Assembly (NCBI GenBank): GCA_037147055.1 | Contig: JBAWVW010000010.1 | Coordinates: forward strand, 1 to 41,426 | Reading direction: 5' to 3' | Length of the DNA stretch: 41,426 bases | Source: Casp-actino8 sp037147055 | GTDB taxonomy: Bacteria; Actinomycetota; Acidimicrobiia; Acidimicrobiales; Ilumatobacteraceae | The notes under the pieces: model-generated | Told to the model about the DNA's origin: nothing | The model's database searches: none | What the model saw: only the letters and a program-made list of their open reading frames with translations | Shown: one piece after another, positions 1 through 8,212 of the stretch | How positions within the stretch are numbered: the first letter of the stretch is position 1 | Layout: every line of letters starts with the position of its first letter | Translations under genes and position numbers: made by a program

Positions 1-72
1 CGCCAAGCCAATCTTGACGCCGACTTCACATGGGAGTTTGCCCAAATCGGCACACCCGTGATTGTTATCTAA
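1..72 (+). CDS. C-terminal end of an unidentified protein (partial)
   Basis: Frame 1 is open from the window edge for 23 codons and ends in TAA, 12 bases before the convergent surE stop. The peptide ends in WEFAQIGTPVIVI. It is too short to assign to a family. The convergent fit with surE and the lack of any other explanation for these bases make a real gene end plausible, but chance opening over this length is also possible. Confidence 0.4.
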   Translation, partial: RQANLDADFTWEFAQIGTPVIVI

Positions 73-84
73 TTACTTTTTTCC

Positions 85-909
85 TCAGCGGGTGATTAAT
101 TTCGACATACTTGCTTCGGCTGCCGAGAGATCATCACGTTCACTGTTGACGATTGAACTCAAGTAACTCACAGCAACGTACCCATCAGCGACCATTCCAC
201 CATCAGTATCTTGCGGAAGTTCAGCAGCTTCACCCCACGCCATGCGCACGTAATAACCACCCTCGTGACCGACCTTTGGTTCCAAAGTTGCGGTACTCAT
301 TCGGCGTGGTGGTTCATGACCGAGGCGAGCCGACTTCCAGCCTTTGATATCTGCCAAATCAATGTTTGGCACATTGATGTTGACTACTACTGGTGTCTTT
401 GGCATGTTGGCCACCAAACCTTCGACAAATGATGCCGCTACACTCGCCGCGGTCTCCCACTTTTGCCCCACCAACATCTCATCCCAGCCCTGACCCTCAA
501 CACCGAAACCTGTCACAGACTGACTCACAGCGACTCCTGAGACGAGTCCATTCCGAGCCGTGAGCGCAGCCCCGACGGTACCTGAGTGATACACCGAACG
601 ACCCACATTTGCTCCAGGGTTAATACCTGCGACCACTAAATCAAATGGTGGGCCAAAGGCGCCGAGGCGCGAGAACATGACACACAATGCTGGGGGTCCG
701 GTGATTGCCCATGCTTCATCGATTCCTTCAACATGAGCTTTGTGGACCTCTGGTTGAATCAAATGAAGAGCACCCAGGGCAGCACCAGCGCCAGAGAATT
801 CACGATCAGGGGCAACGATGACCACTTCACCAAAGGGGCGCATAGCGCGCGCTAGGACATGCAAACCAACCGAGTCGATACCGTCATCATTTGTTAACAA
901 AATCCGCAT
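85..909 (-). CDS. surE: 5'/3'-nucleotidase SurE
   Basis: SurE removes phosphate from nucleoside monophosphates under stress in the cytosol and needs a divalent metal. The protein is 274 residues, a normal family length. It begins with the diagnostic ILLTNDDGIDS segment, whose paired Asp residues bind metal, followed by a G-x-N-x-G-x-N segment near residue 97 (GINPGANVG) and SGTVGAA near residue 110. It starts at an ATG and is the last gene of a leftward run after a crotonase (57-base gap). The family call is secure; its link to the upstream monooxygenase and crotonase is only positional. Confidence 0.95.
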   Translation of the reverse strand: MRILLTNDDGIDSVGLHVLARAMRPFGEVVIVAPDREFSGAGAALGALHLIQPEVHKAHVEGIDEAWAITGPPALCVMFSRLGAFGPPFDLVVAGINPGANVGRSVYHSGTVGAALTARNGLVSGVAVSQSVTGFGVEGQGWDEMLVGQKWETAASVAASFVEGLVANMPKTPVVVNINVPNIDLADIKGWKSARLGHEPPRRMSTATLEPKVGHEGGYYVRMAWGEAAELPQDTDGGMVADGYVAVSYLSSIVNSERDDLSAAEASMSKLITR

Positions 910-966
910 TCCTACATCGTTGCCGATGACAGCGATCCCTTCAGCATCCTGGGAGTGACGCTGTGC

Positions 967-1752
967 TTAACGTCCAGTGAAATGTGGCGGTCGTCGCTCC
1001 AAGAACGAGGCCACCCCCTCACGATGATCTTCACTCTTGAAACTCGCCGACATCGCAGCGGTGTGTCGCTCCATGTGCTCGGGGACTGAGGCTGTCAAAG
1101 CGTTGTAGGTCAAGTTTTTGATCAGTTTCAAACTGTGAGGGGATCCTGCAGCAATTTTTGCGGCCACTTCATAGGCTCGTGGCAAGAGAGCGTCAGGCTC
1201 AACGACTTCAAGTACATAACCGAGGCGGAGGGCCTCGTCCGCGAGAACCATGTCGCCGGTGTACGTCAGTCGCAATGCATTTTGCAGACCAACAATCCTT
1301 GGTAAAAGCCAAGTTCCTGCTCCCGTGTCAGGAACCAAACCACGGTGCACAAAGTTCCAAGAGAAGCGTGCGTTCGTGGATGCCAAACGAATATCGCATT
1401 GCGACGTGAATTCGGCACCCATACCCATCGCTGGTCCGTCAATGGCACAGATCGTTGGCTTTGGGCATTGCACAATCGGCCACCATTTCTCCGTTTCCTC
1501 TGCACTACCGCGCAGTCCACGTTGCGCACCTGGAATCGATGCTAGATCGGCGAGATCAGTCCCCGCACAAAATGAACCCGCAACACCAGTGATCACCAAG
1601 ACAGAGATGTCGTCATCGGATCCAGCATGCTCAACTGTGGCGATGAAGTCGGCCAACATCGCAAATGTCATTGCATTCTTTTTTGCTGGACGATCAATGG
1701 TGATGGTACCGATGCGATTTTCAGAGGTGTAGTGAATGAATTCCTCCATCAT
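967..1752 (-). CDS. Enoyl-CoA hydratase/isomerase (crotonase) family protein
   Basis: Crotonase-fold enzyme acting on acyl-CoA thioesters. The first oxyanion-hole segment is around CAGTDLADL and the second around GPAMGMGAE, followed by CDIRLAS. Two acidic residues sit where catalytic acids are expected: the Glu of GMGAE and the Asp of GLVPDTGAG. The latter pattern resembles PaaG-type isomerases, but the substrate cannot be read from sequence. A GTG nine bases further upstream (1761) is possible. The ATG at 1752 is preferred because it forms a TGATG junction with the upstream monooxygenase stop and has AGAAAG eight bases before it. Co-expression with the monooxygenase is therefore likely. Confidence 0.88.
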   Translation of the reverse strand: MMEEFIHYTSENRIGTITIDRPAKKNAMTFAMLADFIATVEHAGSDDDISVLVITGVAGSFCAGTDLADLASIPGAQRGLRGSAEETEKWWPIVQCPKPTICAIDGPAMGMGAEFTSQCDIRLASTNARFSWNFVHRGLVPDTGAGTWLLPRIVGLQNALRLTYTGDMVLADEALRLGYVLEVVEPDALLPRAYEVAAKIAAGSPHSLKLIKNLTYNALTASVPEHMERHTAAMSASFKSEDHREGVASFLERRPPHFTGR

Positions 1753-3692
1753 CAATCGCACTTTCTGACAAGCGTGTAATCGTCCGCACGGGGCTCACGG
1801 GTTTGTTCCCAAAATTCAAGAACACTGAATGGCCAGTTCTGTGCAGTACGTCCAGAAGCATTCTTGTACCAACTACTCACCGAAGAAAATCCCCATGTGC
1901 GCAACTTGTTGGCGGCATCAATACGCTCGTTGTACTCGTCGTGCACATCTTGGCGTGGATCAAGTGAACCATTCTTTGTTTCTAGCAACAGTCGCACACA
2001 TTCGACGAGGTAATACACCTCGCACTCACTGAAATAAATAATCGATCCATTGGCCACAATGTTTGTATTGGGGCCATAGAGACAAAAGAAATTTGGGAAG
2101 TTTGGAATGACAACTCCGAGGTACGCCCGAGCATTACCTGCCCACTGCTCGTGGAGATCGGTGCCTTTGATACCCGTTACTTTCATCGGGGTCAAAAATT
2201 GGCTGGCCTTGAAACCAGTGCCGTAAATAATCACATCAACATCGAAAAATTCTCCATCCGCCGTGCGAATTCCCCCTGCTTCAATGGACTCAATGGACTC
2301 AGTCACCAAATGCACATGGGGCTGACGCAGAGTCAGAGCGAACGAACCATCATCAACAATGAAGCGCTTTGATAGCGGTGGATAATTCGGAGTGAGTTGA
2401 CGCCGCAGTATCTCATCCCCTTCAGTGAGCGCATGTGTCCACTCCATCAACATCTGGCGCATCATCTCATTCATCAGACCCACTGCTTTTTCTGTGGGCG
2501 GATATTCGGGGTCAACTGTGGCCGCAGGCAACATTCCTTCGGCCATACGCCAAAACATTGAGAAGCGATACCACTCGGCATAAAACGGAACATGCGCCAA
2601 CATCCAATTGAATCCGTTGGGCACTGCCTCGTGATATCGAGGTGCGGGAATCATCCAAGGTGTCGTGCGCTGGAAAACTAAAAGTTCGCCAGCCTCTTTT
2701 GCAACTTGTGGAATAAATTGGCAAGCACTTGCACCGGTGCCAATGACTGCAACTCTCTTGCCCGTGAGGTCGACACTTTGATCCCATTGCGCAGAATGGA
2801 AAGCATCACCAGCGAAAGATTCGCGCCCCGCGATGTCTGGATAATTCGGGCGATTCAATTGTCCGACAGCAGACACCAAAATGTTTGCCCGATCAATCTG
2901 TCGCTGACCCACGTCATCCAGTGAAGTCACGACCCATTGCTGAGTCACTTCTTCCCACACTGCGGACTCAACTTCGGTATTGAACTTGATGATCGGGAGC
3001 AAATCAAATTGCTCGGCGCAGTCGCGAAAATACTGGTGTAGTACTTGCTGCGGACTGAAAAAGTATGGCCAGTCATGACGCTGGGCGAAACTGTAGCTGT
3101 ACATGTGATTTTGAATATCCACGCGACAGCCTGGATATTTGTTTTCTAGCCAGGTACCACCGACATCTTCATTCTTTTCCAAAACCGTGACAGAGATACC
3201 CGCTTGACGCAGACGATGAGCCGCAGCAATACCCGACATACCCGCCCCAATGACGATGGCATGGAACTCACGCTCAGAGTCAATCGAATCCTTAGTCCAC
3301 TGCGGGGCACGCAACTGATCACCGTCAATAGCGAGTTCTTCAAGCAGTAGTGGCACATAGCGCTCGCTCACGGGTTCGGCAGCGATGAACTGCATAATGG
3401 TGCGCAGATCGTCGGGCGAAGGACGCGCTGGAATCTGTTGCTGCTCATCGCGAAACTTTCGTAGACCGCGCAAAATGATCTCACGAGCGAGAGTTTGCTG
3501 TTCCTCGTCGTAGCCACTCTGTGGCTCACGGAGTTTGAGTACATCAGGAATCAGACGCGGGTCAAGTAGCGACAAGTCGCCAGTCAGATGGGCCACCGTG
3601 CTCACCAAAGCCAGCAATTCTGCGTCCGCTAGACGTTTGACGATTTCAGCATCATCATTTGGTAATGGCACGATCTGTGTATTCTTGCCCAT
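1752..3692 (-). CDS. Flavin-containing monooxygenase, Baeyer-Villiger type
   Basis: Class B flavoprotein monooxygenase, 646 residues, expected to use FAD and NADPH to insert oxygen into a ketone or oxidise a soft nucleophile. An N-terminal extension of about 140 residues precedes the first Rossmann motif GAGMSG (149-154). GGTWLENKYPG follows at about 179-189, the Baeyer-Villiger fingerprint FxGxxxHxxxW is intact at 293-303 (FAGDAFHSAQW), and the second Rossmann motif GTGASA is at 318-323. The extension is seen in a subset of actinobacterial BVMOs. The crotonase stop-start junction downstream suggests a catabolic pair, perhaps for a cyclic or side-chain ketone. The substrate is unknown. A perfect dyad lies 22 bases before the start. 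Confidence 0.9.
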   Translation of the reverse strand: MGKNTQIVPLPNDDAEIVKRLADAELLALVSTVAHLTGDLSLLDPRLIPDVLKLREPQSGYDEEQQTLAREIILRGLRKFRDEQQQIPARPSPDDLRTIMQFIAAEPVSERYVPLLLEELAIDGDQLRAPQWTKDSIDSEREFHAIVIGAGMSGIAAAHRLRQAGISVTVLEKNEDVGGTWLENKYPGCRVDIQNHMYSYSFAQRHDWPYFFSPQQVLHQYFRDCAEQFDLLPIIKFNTEVESAVWEEVTQQWVVTSLDDVGQRQIDRANILVSAVGQLNRPNYPDIAGRESFAGDAFHSAQWDQSVDLTGKRVAVIGTGASACQFIPQVAKEAGELLVFQRTTPWMIPAPRYHEAVPNGFNWMLAHVPFYAEWYRFSMFWRMAEGMLPAATVDPEYPPTEKAVGLMNEMMRQMLMEWTHALTEGDEILRRQLTPNYPPLSKRFIVDDGSFALTLRQPHVHLVTESIESIEAGGIRTADGEFFDVDVIIYGTGFKASQFLTPMKVTGIKGTDLHEQWAGNARAYLGVVIPNFPNFFCLYGPNTNIVANGSIIYFSECEVYYLVECVRLLLETKNGSLDPRQDVHDEYNERIDAANKLRTWGFSSVSSWYKNASGRTAQNWPFSVLEFWEQTREPRADDYTLVRKCD

Positions 3693-3713
3693 GCTCAGAG
3701 CGTATTCGCCTCT

Positions 3714-3732
3714 CGCTAAGGGTCCCTTAGCG
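3714..3732. promoter_or_regulatory. Perfect 19-bp dyad, operator-like
   Basis: Nine bases (CGCTAAGGG), one central base and their exact reverse complement (CCCTTAGCG). The site lies between the arsC stop (3750) and the monooxygenase start (3692). In the transcribed leftward direction no T-run follows, which argues against a terminator. The 9-1-9 geometry suits a dimeric repressor such as a TetR-type regulator; that identity is inference. Confidence 0.55.
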
Positions 3733-3749
3733 GGGGGAAGTAAAACGCC

Positions 3750-4166
3750 TCAAACTTCGAGTTGAAAGGAAGCGAGAAGTTCAAGAACGAGGTCATTGAT
3801 CCGATCACGGATTGGGCGAACCGCGTCTATGCCTTGACCAGCAGGGTCATCAAGTTTCCAGTCGAGGTATGTTTTACCGGGATAGAACGGGCAACTGTCG
3901 CCGCAACCCATGGTGATTACGACGTCACTCATTTCTACTGCTTCATCAGTCAACTTTTTGGGAGACGCTCCATTGGCATGAAGATCAATGCCAAGTTCAG
4001 CCATCGCCTCCACAACCGCACTGTTTATGGAATCAGCAGGGGCCGTTCCAGCAGAGCGGACAAGAACCGTGTCCCCAGCATGATGTTGCAAGAGTGCCGC
4101 CGCCATCTGTGAACGACCGGCATTGTGGACGCATACGAAAAGAACTTCTGGTCGGGCCTGAGTCAT
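3750..4166 (-). CDS. arsC: Arsenate reductase, low-molecular-weight phosphatase fold
   Basis: Reduces arsenate to arsenite in the cytosol. The P-loop C-x5-R is clear at residues 12-18 (CVHNAGR), followed by SQMAAALL. A Cys-rich MGCGDSCPFYPGK segment and the DWKLDDPAGQ segment match the actinobacterial ArsC subtype related to the mycothiol/mycoredoxin-dependent enzymes of Corynebacterium. The thiol partner is inferred from that subtype. The 138-residue length is normal. Its start lies two bases after the stop of the upstream aquaglyceroporin, so the two are probably translated together. No arsR, arsB or acr3 is nearby. Confidence 0.92.
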   Translation of the reverse strand: MTQARPEVLFVCVHNAGRSQMAAALLQHHAGDTVLVRSAGTAPADSINSAVVEAMAELGIDLHANGASPKKLTDEAVEMSDVVITMGCGDSCPFYPGKTYLDWKLDDPAGQGIDAVRPIRDRINDLVLELLASFQLEV

Positions 4167-4168
4167 TG

Positions 4169-4864
4169 TTATTTGGCTTCTTCGTCACGAGCAACGGGAT
4201 AGAGAACTTTTACTAAAACGTACGCCAACAGACCTCCCACAATCTGAGCCATCAAAAATCCCGGAATAGAGGATGGTTTGATGCCAGCGAAGGAGTTCGA
4301 CAACGAACGGGCGAAGTCAACGGCAGGATTGGCAAAACTTGTTGACGAGGTAAACCAATAGGCGCCACCAATCCAAACACCCACGGCATAGGGAACTGCC
4401 GAAGCACGACCACTACGAACGATGCAAAAAATAATTAGGACCAAACCGATCGTGGCGATTACCTCAGAAAACCACAGTGCTCCCGAGGAGCGGTCTTTGG
4501 TCGAGAGATTGACGACGTCCAATTCAAACATCACGTTGGCGATCATCGCCCCGATACATCCGCCAGCAATTTGTACGAGTGAATAGAGAACAGTGTCGCG
4601 TGTTGACAGACCGCCGAATAAACGCGTGACCATTGAGACGACTGGGTTGAAATGAGCCCCAGAAACTGGCCCAAGAGCCAAGATCAAGGCGATCAGGGCA
4701 CCAACGGTGGCAGCGGCATTTTCTAGCAGTTGCAGACCCACATCGTCGGGCGAGAGCCGCTGGGCCATGATGCCCGATCCAACGACCGTGGCCACCAATA
4801 AGGCCGTGCCCACTGCCTCAGCTGTTAGTCGAGCGATGAGTGTGGGATGAATGGTCTTTGACAC
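4169..4864 (-). CDS. MIP-family aquaporin/aquaglyceroporin linked to arsC
   Basis: Six-helix membrane channel of the major intrinsic protein family. The first pore half-helix carries GAHFNPVVS (NPV, a variant of NPA), and the second carries SFANPAVDFARS with the canonical NPA and Arg five residues on. The frame is open back to a TTG at 4942, but the extra N-terminus there is Trp- and Ser-rich and unlike the family. The GTG at 4864, just before SKTIHPTLIARL, gives a normal length of about 231 residues. Pairing with arsC follows the AqpS-type arrangement in which arsenite leaves through a channel rather than a pump. The role is therefore arsenite exit by inference; glycerol or water transport is the alternative. 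Confidence 0.85.
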   Translation of the reverse strand: MSKTIHPTLIARLTAEAVGTALLVATVVGSGIMAQRLSPDDVGLQLLENAAATVGALIALILALGPVSGAHFNPVVSMVTRLFGGLSTRDTVLYSLVQIAGGCIGAMIANVMFELDVVNLSTKDRSSGALWFSEVIATIGLVLIIFCIVRSGRASAVPYAVGVWIGGAYWFTSSTSFANPAVDFARSLSNSFAGIKPSSIPGFLMAQIVGGLLAYVLVKVLYPVARDEEAK

Positions 4865-4938
4865 GGCCCAAGCATGCCACAAATCGCTTTTCCACAGCGG
4901 ATTTTGAGAGGAACTATTGAGCCATGAGCAAAATGAGA

Positions 4939-4963
4939 ACAACAGTTGTATCTCACGCGTGAG
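4939..4963. promoter_or_regulatory. Two adjacent perfect palindromes in the aquaporin-menB divergent region
   Basis: ACAAC-A-GTTGT occupies 4939-4949, and CTCACGCGTGAG, a perfect 12-base palindrome, occupies 4952-4963. They are separated by two bases and lie 20 bases upstream of the menB GTG and about 75-100 bases upstream of the preferred aquaporin GTG. They could be operators for either direction. No bound regulator is known. Confidence 0.4.
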
Positions 4964-4982
4964 TTTCTGAGAGACTGAGTGT

Positions 4983-5894
4983 GTGAGCGAAACAAAAGTG
5001 TCTGATATCTTCGACCCGACCGCTTGGCGTCAAGTACCGGACTTTAATTTCACCGATATCACCTATCACCGTTCGGTTGAGCACGGCACGGTACGCGTGG
5101 CGTTCAACCGCCCAGAAATCCGCAATGCCTTTCGCCCACACACCGTGGACGAACTCTTTTCCGCTCTCGAACATGCCCGCCAGAGCACCGATGTTGGATG
5201 TGTTTTACTGACAGGCAATGGGCCCTCAGCAAAAGATGGCGGATGGGCTTTTTGTAGTGGAGGCGACCAACGAATTCGTGGTCGCGACGGATATCGCTAT
5301 GCCGACGGTGAGACCGCCGAAAGCATCAATCCAGCCAAGAGTGGGCGCCTCCACATTTTGGAGGTACAGCGACTCATTCGCTTCATGCCCAAGATTGTGA
5401 TTTGTGTGGTACCAGGTTGGGCAGCAGGTGGCGGACACAGTCTGCATGTTGTCAGCGATCTCACGTTGGCTAGCCAAGAGCATGCACGGTTCAAGCAGAC
5501 TGACGCTGATGTGGCAAGTTTCGATGGTGGTTTTGGTTCGGCATACCTGGCGCGTCAAGTGGGGCAAAAGTTTGCTCGTGAGATTTTCTTCTTAGGGCGT
5601 GAGTACAGCGCTGATGAGGCCCACCGAATGGGCATGGTCAATGCGGTGGTGCCCCATCGCGAACTTGAGGCCACGGCGCTGCAGTGGGCTAAGGAAATCA
5701 ACGCCAAAAGTCCGATGGCGCAACGGATGCTCAAGTTTTCCTTCAACATGATTGATGATGGTCTCGTCGGACAACAACTTTTTGCTGGAGAAGCAACACG
5801 TCTGGCTTACATGACCGATGAGGCACAAGAGGGGCGCGAGTCTTTCTTGGAAAAGCGGGATCCCGACTGGGCGCCTTACCCTTGGTATTACTGA
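4983..5894 (+). CDS. menB: 1,4-dihydroxy-2-naphthoyl-CoA synthase MenB
   Basis: Closes the second ring of the menaquinone head group by Dieckmann-type condensation of o-succinylbenzoyl-CoA. The protein is 303 residues with the crotonase fold. MenB signatures are CSGGDQRIRGRDGY near residue 92, GWAAGGGHSLHVVSDLTLAS near residue 147, FDGGFGSAYLAR, and the C-terminal KRDPDWAPYPWYY that is specific to this enzyme. The start is GTG. It is the only menaquinone gene in the window, which is common in actinobacteria with dispersed men genes. It is transcribed divergently from the arsenic pair and is followed 25 bases later by a methyltransferase. Confidence 0.96.
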   Translation: MSETKVSDIFDPTAWRQVPDFNFTDITYHRSVEHGTVRVAFNRPEIRNAFRPHTVDELFSALEHARQSTDVGCVLLTGNGPSAKDGGWAFCSGGDQRIRGRDGYRYADGETAESINPAKSGRLHILEVQRLIRFMPKIVICVVPGWAAGGGHSLHVVSDLTLASQEHARFKQTDADVASFDGGFGSAYLARQVGQKFAREIFFLGREYSADEAHRMGMVNAVVPHRELEATALQWAKEINAKSPMAQRMLKFSFNMIDDGLVGQQLFAGEATRLAYMTDEAQEGRESFLEKRDPDWAPYPWYY

Positions 5895-5919
5895 TCTTTA
5901 CGCTCTCTGCGGTTGCACG

Positions 5920-6777
5920 ATGACACGCCAACTGATTTTTGTTGACGACCCTGAGGACCCGCGACTGAGCCGCTTTCGTTTGCGAGAGAGAGAGCTTCGT
6001 CCACGACATATCCCATCTCGAGTTTTTAAACGCATGCAGATGGGCGAGGTTGAAAAAATCACACTTGGGATGTTCGTAGCTGAGGGCGACTTGGTTGTTG
6101 AGCGCGCTTTGGCAGCAGGTTGCGTGATGGTTGAGGCGCTCACCGATGCCACTACTCCGACGGCCATCGTTGAAAACATTGATCCAGCAGTGCCGGTGTA
6201 CGCGGCGACCTCCGAGGTACGCAAGACATTGACCGGACTCGGTGTAGCGCTCGACATCATTGCTTTATTTGAGCGTCCAGCGCCACTCACACTCGATGAG
6301 TTGCTGTCAACGGCCCACCATCTGCTGGTCGTCGAAGACGTGGATAACCCGACCAACATCGGAGCAATCGTACGCAGTGCTGCGGCATTCGGTGTGGATG
6401 GATTGATCCTTGATCGCAACAGTGCTGATCCCCTAGCGCGACGCGCTTTACGAGTATCAATGGGTACCGCGTTTACGATGCGTTATTGCCGTGTTGATGA
6501 TGCTTCAACTGTGCTCACACAGTTACGCAACGCTGGATGCGTCGTATGCGGTTTGACACCACGCGCTGATGCCGTTGATATTCGTGAGATCGGCAATCAC
6601 ATGCCAAAGGATGCACGAGTAGCGATTGTTCTTGGATCCGAGAGAACAGGTCTCTCCGACGCTGCTCTTCGCGCGGTGAGCCACATGGTGCGCATTGCGA
6701 TGGCACCCGAGATTGATTCATTGAATGTCGCAGCAGCCGCAGCCGTGGCCTGCCACTCTCTCATCCGCCGTTATTAA
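5920..6777 (+). CDS. SpoU/TrmH-family RNA 2'-O-methyltransferase
   Basis: Knotted SPOUT methyltransferase that transfers a methyl group from S-adenosylmethionine to a ribose 2'-hydroxyl in rRNA or tRNA. An N-terminal substrate-binding region of about 100 residues precedes the three SpoU motifs: motif 1 NPTNIGAIVRSAAAFG with the conserved Asn and Arg, motif 2 VLGSERTGLS with the conserved Glu, and motif 3 IDSLNVAAAAAVAC with the conserved Ser and Asn. The reading frame extends upstream into menB, but the ATG at 5920 (MTRQLIFVDDPEDPRL) gives a normal 285-residue protein. The exact target nucleotide cannot be assigned. Confidence 0.9.
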   Translation: MTRQLIFVDDPEDPRLSRFRLRERELRPRHIPSRVFKRMQMGEVEKITLGMFVAEGDLVVERALAAGCVMVEALTDATTPTAIVENIDPAVPVYAATSEVRKTLTGLGVALDIIALFERPAPLTLDELLSTAHHLLVVEDVDNPTNIGAIVRSAAAFGVDGLILDRNSADPLARRALRVSMGTAFTMRYCRVDDASTVLTQLRNAGCVVCGLTPRADAVDIREIGNHMPKDARVAIVLGSERTGLSDAALRAVSHMVRIAMAPEIDSLNVAAAAAVACHSLIRRY

Positions 6778-6857
6778 CCCACTAAATTGACGCTGTTTTC
6801 GCCTCACGTCCGCATCCATGGGTCGCAAATGCTCGGGTTCCACGGCAAACTGAAAAG

Positions 6858-7712
6858 ATGACCACTACTGCCGTACTCCTCCTGTCATGTCCCGACCAGC
6901 GCGGAGTCGTCGCTGCGGTAGCTGATTTCATCGCTGTCAATGGCGGAAACATCGTTCACGCTGAGCAACACACCGATGATGTTGAGCAAGTGTTCTTCCA
7001 ACGTGTTGAATTTGAACTTGATGGCTTTGCTCTTGGGCGAGAAGAAATCCTGCCGGCCTTTGCTGTGGTTTCCGCGCAGTTCGCAATGCATGCCGATCTT
7101 CGTTTCACCGACCACAAGCCACGCGTGGCCATCCTGGCCAGCAAACAATCACACTGCTTGTTTGATCTCCTTAGTCGCTGGCATTCAGGCGAACTTCCTG
7201 CAGAGATTGTGACTGTGATCAACAATCACCCCGATCATGCCAGTTTGGTTGAACACATGGGCGTACCCTACCTGCATCTTCCCGTGACACCGGAAACGAA
7301 AGCCGCACAAGAGCAGGCAGTGTTGCACGCACTCAACGAGCAGCAAGTAGATCTCGTCGTCTTGGCGCGCTATATGCAGATCTTGTCACCGGCATTAGTC
7401 AATGCCTATCAATCACGGATCATCAATATCCATCACTCTTTCTTGCCGGCCTTTATCGGCGCTAATCCGTATCGTCAAGCCCATGATCGCGGTGTCAAGA
7501 TCATTGGCGCTACTGCGCACTATGTCACCGAAGAACTAGATGAGGGCCCAATACTTGATCAAGAGGTATCCCGCGTGACACACCGCGACTCAGTCGCTGA
7601 TCTCACTCGCAAAGGGCGCGATTTGGAAACTATTGTTCTCGCCCGTGCAGTGCGCGCCCATCTAGAACATCGCGTCTTGGTCTATGGCCGCAAGACTGTT
7701 GTTTTCAGTTAG
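6858..7712 (+). CDS. purU: Formyltetrahydrofolate deformylase PurU
   Basis: Hydrolyses 10-formyltetrahydrofolate to formate and tetrahydrofolate, balancing one-carbon pools. The protein is 284 residues. An N-terminal ACT domain (about residues 5-80, starting LLLSCPDQRGVVAAV) is followed by a formyl-hydrolase domain with SGELPAEIVTVINNHPD, HHSFLPAFIGANPY and the catalytic GATAHYVTEELDEGPIL segment, in which Asn, His and Asp residues are present. The last 8 bases overlap the convergent globin gene. The call is firm. Confidence 0.95.
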   Translation: MTTTAVLLLSCPDQRGVVAAVADFIAVNGGNIVHAEQHTDDVEQVFFQRVEFELDGFALGREEILPAFAVVSAQFAMHADLRFTDHKPRVAILASKQSHCLFDLLSRWHSGELPAEIVTVINNHPDHASLVEHMGVPYLHLPVTPETKAAQEQAVLHALNEQQVDLVVLARYMQILSPALVNAYQSRIINIHHSFLPAFIGANPYRQAHDRGVKIIGATAHYVTEELDEGPILDQEVSRVTHRDSVADLTRKGRDLETIVLARAVRAHLEHRVLVYGRKTVVFS

Positions 7713-8124
7713 GTCGCGACGAACTAATCGGCAGGCCTGTGTCATTGCGTAAATGTTCGGCAGCGGGCACAAAATAAGCAGTTAATTCGGCTCGTATCGA
7801 GGCATCTGTTGTCGTGGCTTCAATAGCTGTCGCCATATGTAGCAACCAGCGATCACGTTCTAGCGGTCCAACATGAAAAGGCATATGCCGCAAGCGCAAT
7901 TTCGGCTGCCCACGTTCTTGATTGTAGGTATCAGGACCTCCCCAATATTGTCCTAAGAACAACGCCAGACGATGCTTGGCTCCCACGAGATCGCTCTGGT
8001 CGGGATATAGCGACCACAATGCTTCATCGACCACGACTCCCGCATAGAAATGGTCGACAAGTGAGACGAAAAAATCCATCCCGCCAACTCGTTCATACAA
8101 GGTTGTCTCATCTGTCTTACTCAC
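7705..8124 (-). CDS. glbO: Group II truncated haemoglobin
   Basis: A 139-residue 2-over-2 globin resembling mycobacterial GlbO. YPDQSDLVGAKHRLALFLGQYWGGP and LRLRHMPFHVG are diagnostic; the His in LRHMPF is the likely proximal haem ligand, and the Trp before GGP is part of the group II distal pocket. Proposed roles of this family are oxygen delivery or NO and peroxide chemistry at the membrane; which applies here is unknown. It starts at GTG, 88 bases after a crotonase stop, and overlaps purU at the 3' end. Confidence 0.93.
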   Translation of the reverse strand: MSKTDETTLYERVGGMDFFVSLVDHFYAGVVVDEALWSLYPDQSDLVGAKHRLALFLGQYWGGPDTYNQERGQPKLRLRHMPFHVGPLERDRWLLHMATAIEATTTDASIRAELTAYFVPAAEHLRNDTGLPISSSRPN

Positions 8125-8212
8125 ACTGTCAGCCTACGAAGCGATTCTCGTGAGTGGAAAGTTTGTCGAGGAATATGACTCGCATATCGGCGGTGATATC
8201 GCACCCAACCCG

